A stretch of DNA of 8,289 bases from Pseudomonadota bacterium (GTDB taxonomy: Bacteria; Pseudomonadota; Alphaproteobacteria; Rhizobiales; Xanthobacteraceae): contig JAEZEY010000326.1 in the NCBI GenBank assembly GCA_023432845.1, positions 1 through 8,289 of the forward strand, given 5' to 3'. The notes below the pieces were generated by a model that searched no databases, was not told the origin of the DNA, and worked only from the letters and a program-made list of their open reading frames with translations. The position numbers were made by a program, and so were the translations under genes. This document shows positions 5,882-8,289 of this stretch, one piece after another (the first letter of the stretch is position 1; every line of letters begins with the position of its first letter).

Positions 5882-7006
5882 ATGTCCCTCCCTCTCGAAG
5901 GCGTTCTCGTCGTCTCGGTCGAGCAGGCGGTTGCCGCGCCGCAATGCACCTGCCGCCTCGCCGATGCCGGGGCACGCGTCATCAAGGTTGAGCGGCCGGA
6001 AGGCGATTTCGCCCGGCACTACGATTACATCGTGCATGGCGAAAGCGCGCATCTGGTCTGGCTCAACCGCGGCAAGGAGTCGGTGGTCTGCGACCTCACC
6101 AGGGACGAGGACAAGGCGCTGCTCGAGGCGATGCTCGCCAAGGCCGATGTGTTCGTGCAGAACCTCAAGCCCGGCGCACTCGGCAAGCTCGGTTTCTCTT
6201 TCGAGCGCCTGCGCCAGGATTATCCCAAGCTGATCTGCGCCTCGATCTCCGGCTACGGCGAAAGCGGCCCGTTCGCGCAGCGCAAGGCTTACGACCTGCT
6301 GATCCAGGCCGAGTCGGGTCTCGCGTCAGTGACCGGCGGTCCGGAGGCGCCGGCGCGCGTCGGCGTCTCGGTGGTCGATATCGCCGCCGGGCTGAGCGCC
6401 TATGAGGCGATCCTCGAGGCGCTGATCCGCCGCGGCCGCACCGGCGAGGGCGCCACCATCTCCGTGTCGATGTTCGACGCCATGGCCGAATGGATGACGA
6501 TTCCCTTGCTCAATCAGGAATGGGGCAACCCGTTCAAGCGCGTCGGCCTCAGGCACCCGACCATCGCGCCCTATGGTGTGTTCAAGACGCGCGATGGCGC
6601 CGACATCCTGATCTCGATCCAGAACGACCGCGAGTGGCGCGTGCTGGCCGACAAGGTGCTCGGCAATGCCGAGCTCGGCACGGACGAACGCTTCGCCACC
6701 AATCCGCAGCGTCAGGCGAACCGAGCCGAGACCGACGCCATCGTCGCCGCCGTATTCGGCGCCGAGGATGTCGAGCCCTTGACGAAGAAACTCGCGGTCG
6801 CCGATATCGCCTTTGCCCGCGTCAATGATTCCGCCTTGCTGTCCACGCACCCGCATCTGCGGCGCGTCACCGTCGGCACGCCGAGCGGTCCGGCCGCGAT
6901 GCCGGCGCCGGGCGCGCGCTTCGTCGGCGAGGAGCGCCACTACGGCGACATCCCGGCGCTCGGTTCGCACAGCGAAGCGATCCGCAAGGAATTCTCGGCG
7001 GGATAG
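5882..7006 (+). CDS. Family III (CaiB/BaiF) CoA-transferase
   Basis: The protein has 374 residues. Family III enzymes move CoA between carboxylic acids through an aspartyl-CoA intermediate. The N-terminal core is clear: PLEGVLVVSVEQAVAAPQCT (4-23), VIKVERPEGD (33-42), FVQNLKPGALGKLG (91-104) and ISGYGESGP (122-130). The catalytic Asp is D138 in KAYDLLIQAESGL (135-147). VGVSVVDIAAGLSAYEAIL (160-178) closes the core, and the remainder forms the small domain. Last gene of the operon, 8 bp after the dehydrogenase, without a good ribosome site of its own, so translational coupling is likely. It probably supplies the acyl-CoA used by the dehydrogenase and the hydratase. Alternatives within the family are alpha-methylacyl-CoA racemase or an intramolecular CoA-transferase such as the mesaconyl-CoA type; the sequence does not decide. 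It ends 11 bp from the stop of the convergent patatin gene with no terminator hairpin visible between. Confidence 0.93.
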   Translation: MSLPLEGVLVVSVEQAVAAPQCTCRLADAGARVIKVERPEGDFARHYDYIVHGESAHLVWLNRGKESVVCDLTRDEDKALLEAMLAKADVFVQNLKPGALGKLGFSFERLRQDYPKLICASISGYGESGPFAQRKAYDLLIQAESGLASVTGGPEAPARVGVSVVDIAAGLSAYEAILEALIRRGRTGEGATISVSMFDAMAEWMTIPLLNQEWGNPFKRVGLRHPTIAPYGVFKTRDGADILISIQNDREWRVLADKVLGNAELGTDERFATNPQRQANRAETDAIVAAVFGAEDVEPLTKKLAVADIAFARVNDSALLSTHPHLRRVTVGTPSGPAAMPAPGARFVGEERHYGDIPALGSHSEAIRKEFSAG

Positions 7007-7017
7007 CCGGCGACGGA

Positions 7018-8115
7018 CTAGCCGCGCTCCGAGGCCACTTCCGCCTTGAGATCGACACTTGAGCGCACGCCGATATCGGCGAAATGACTGTCGAGGAAGC
7101 GCCGCGCGGCGCGCTGGCCGAGCTTGCGCAACAAATCGAGCGACTCGAAATCGTTGCGCAATTTTGTCGAGGCGGAGAAGTGCTCGCCGAGGCCGTCCAT
7201 GACGATGCGATGCACTTTGATGTGGCGATACTCGTTCGGCCCGGTGCCGTGCGGCAAACGACGTTGGTCGATCAGCCGGTTGACGAATTCGATGGCACGC
7301 AACTCGGCCATCAGCGCCGAGTTGAAGGTGATCTCGTTGACGCGCTCCATGATCTCACGCGTTGTTTGCGGGATCTTCTTGCGCATCAGTGGATTGATCT
7401 GGACGATCAGCACGTCTTCGGTCTCGGTCGAACGGAAGAACGGAAAGATGACCGGATTGCCGAGATAGCCGCCGTCCCAGTACGGCACGCCATCGATCTC
7501 GACTGCTTGAAACACCGCCGGCAGACACGCCGAGGCCATCACCGCTTCGGCTGAGATTTTCTCCTTGGGAAAGATATGCAGTCGCCCGGTCTGCACATTG
7601 GTCGCCGCGATGAATATCTGCCGGCCGTCATTCCGCAATCCATCGAAATCGACGAAGCGCTCGATCAGACCCTTGAGCGGGTTGATGTTGAGCGGGTTGA
7701 GATCGTAGGGCGACAGGTGCTTCGACCACGTCGCCAGCCAGTTGAAGGGCGGCGAGCCTTCGCCGGGCCACAGCGCGAACAGTTTGTCGGTGACGGCGCG
7801 CTGCACCGCGGGCAGGTCGCCGCCAAGGCTCGCCGCGCGCCAGAATTCGGCGAGGCGTTTGCGCGCCTCATCGGGACCGCCGCGATTGAGGCCGTCGGCC
7901 AGCATGACCGCATTGACGGCTCCGGCCGAGGTGCCGGAAATGCCTTCGACGGCGAGGCGGCCGTCCTCGAGCAGTTGATCGATGACGCCCCAGGTGAAGG
8001 CGCCATGCGCGCCGCCGCCCTGCAGCGCCAGATTGATGCGCTTCTTCTTTCCCTGCGGCTGGGGCGGATCGTTGCTCTGGTCGCCCCAGAACAGCCGGGA
8101 AAGAAAGTCGTTCAT
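7018..8115 (-). CDS. Patatin-like phospholipase (probable DUF3734-type)
   Basis: From ATG 8115 the protein has 365 residues. It is a patatin-fold serine hydrolase: oxyanion loop LQGGGAHGAF (31-40), nucleophile elbow GISGTSAG (58-65) with S63, and the catalytic Asp in WDGGYLGNP (213-221) at D214, so the Ser-Asp dyad is intact. The expected activity is release of fatty acids from lipids or other acyl esters. No signal peptide is seen (the N-terminus is polar with KKKR at 23-26), so it is cytoplasmic or peripherally membrane-bound. The C-terminal half (about 240-320) resembles the DUF3734 extension often found on bacterial patatins; that is from memory. The start is supported by GGAG (8124-8127), 8 nt upstream; a TTG seven codons earlier lacks support. 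It is convergent with the acyl-CoA operon, so a shared pathway is not implied. Confidence 0.9.
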   Translation of the reverse strand: MNDFLSRLFWGDQSNDPPQPQGKKKRINLALQGGGAHGAFTWGVIDQLLEDGRLAVEGISGTSAGAVNAVMLADGLNRGGPDEARKRLAEFWRAASLGGDLPAVQRAVTDKLFALWPGEGSPPFNWLATWSKHLSPYDLNPLNINPLKGLIERFVDFDGLRNDGRQIFIAATNVQTGRLHIFPKEKISAEAVMASACLPAVFQAVEIDGVPYWDGGYLGNPVIFPFFRSTETEDVLIVQINPLMRKKIPQTTREIMERVNEITFNSALMAELRAIEFVNRLIDQRRLPHGTGPNEYRHIKVHRIVMDGLGEHFSASTKLRNDFESLDLLRKLGQRAARRFLDSHFADIGVRSSVDLKAEVASERG

Positions 8116-8140
8116 CTCGCAGGCTCCGGCATACAACCGG

Positions 8141-8187
8141 CCTCGTGGTGAGGAGCATCGCGAAGCGATGCGTCTCGAACCACGAGG
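8141..8187. repeat. 47-bp palindromic intergenic repeat element
   Basis: The outer arms CCTCGTGGT (8141-8149) and ACCACGAGG (8179-8187) pair perfectly. Inside, GAG (8150-8152) pairs with CTC (8174-8176), and GCATCGC (8155-8161) pairs with GCGATGC (8165-8171) around a GAA loop. The result is one long hairpin interrupted by small bulges. The layout (CCTCxTGGTGAGG...CTCGAACCAxGAGG) matches, from memory, a family of dispersed intergenic palindromes common in Bradyrhizobium and Rhodopseudomonas relatives. It fills about half of the 90-bp divergent gap and ends 6 bp before the ribosome site of the next gene. Confidence 0.8.
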
Positions 8188-8193
8188 ACGTCT

Positions 8194-8199
8194 GGAGGA
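8194..8199 (+). promoter_or_regulatory. Ribosome binding site for the TTG-started membrane protein gene
   Basis: GGAGGA lies 6 nt before TTG at 8206. This strong site is the main reason for choosing a TTG start. No in-frame ATG or GTG gives a better start nearby. Confidence 0.65.
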
Positions 8200-8205
8200 C
8201 GAAAG

Positions 8206-8289
8206 TTGAATCTTAGCATCTCCTTCGCGCCTCTGGTGCCGGTCTATCTGCTTTGGGCCGCTGGCATCGTCGCGCTCATTATCTCCGCG
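8206..8289 (+). CDS. N-terminus of a membrane protein, cut by the window edge
   Basis: Only 28 codons are visible. From TTG 8206 they read MNLSISFAPLVPVYLLWAAG followed by IVALIISA, an uncharged start and then a hydrophobic segment (about 11-28), so the protein begins with a membrane helix or uncleaved signal anchor. The frame stays open to the edge and has a strong ribosome site. The FAPLVP motif recalls the large membrane proteins encoded beside MoxR ATPase, DUF58 and DUF4159 genes in alphaproteobacteria, but this is a weak impression from a very short stretch. It is divergent from the patatin gene, with the palindromic repeat between the two. Confidence 0.6.
   Translation, partial: MNLSISFAPLVPVYLLWAAGIVALIISA

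Noticed and set aside
1..7006. A DMSP demethylation pathway (DmdA, then CoA ligase, dehydrogenase, hydratase)
   Set aside because: A GcvT-family protein plus acyl-CoA genes suggested it, but the GcvT-type protein is far closer to LigM than to DmdA as I recall them, the acyl-CoA genes are in a separate operon beyond an opposing gene, and the hydratase is MaoC type rather than crotonase type like DmdD.
1..8289. Mobile element, defence system, CRISPR array or RNA gene
   Set aside because: I saw no transposase, integrase, toxin-antitoxin, nuclease or phage-type gene, no regularly spaced repeats and no tRNA-like cloverleaf. The patatin gene could suggest a CBASS-type effector, but there is no cyclase or other partner next to it in the window.

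Overview
The window looks like chromosomal DNA from a GC-rich alphaproteobacterium, most likely a Hyphomicrobiales member of the Bradyrhizobium/Rhodopseudomonas/Xanthobacteraceae kind. The basis is strong GC bias at third codon positions, the types of protein present, and a 47-bp palindromic intergenic element of a style I associate with these genomes. This is a judgement from memory, not a database result. I found no tRNA, rRNA, CRISPR array, transposase or prophage gene.

Left part (1-2844): a one-carbon/methyl-transfer group. The 5' half of a LigM-like, folate-dependent O-demethylase gene runs leftwards off the window. A GntR/FCD-family regulator is divergent from it, followed on the same strand by a short MetE-like (cobalamin-independent methionine synthase, catalytic domain only) methyltransferase. 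The divergent promoter region carries two copies of CGTATACA, 95 bp apart. One covers the apparent -10 box of the regulator gene and the other lies in front of the demethylase, so they are good candidate operators. A demethylase that loads methyl groups on tetrahydrofolate beside a methyltransferase that could unload them makes a coherent working hypothesis.

Middle (2845-7006): an exported RlpA-like double-psi beta-barrel protein is encoded on the minus strand, its stop codon abutting that of the MetE-like gene. Then comes a tight plus-strand operon of a tandem-hotdog MaoC hydratase (hydratase 2 type), an acyl-CoA dehydrogenase and a family III CoA-transferase. Together these could activate a carboxylic acid as a CoA thioester, desaturate it and hydrate the double bond. 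The substrate cannot be read from the sequence, and dehydrogenase/thiolase steps are not in the window.

Right part (7018-8289): a patatin-like phospholipase lies on the minus strand, convergent with the operon. A 90-bp divergent gap with the palindromic repeat follows, then the first 28 codons of a membrane protein that runs off the right edge.

The gene content is mostly recognisable metabolism. The points most worth checking are the demethylase/GntR/MetE-like unit with its paired operators, the unassigned acyl-CoA operon, and two enzymes whose usual catalytic residue is displaced or missing (the acyl-CoA dehydrogenase and the RlpA-like protein).
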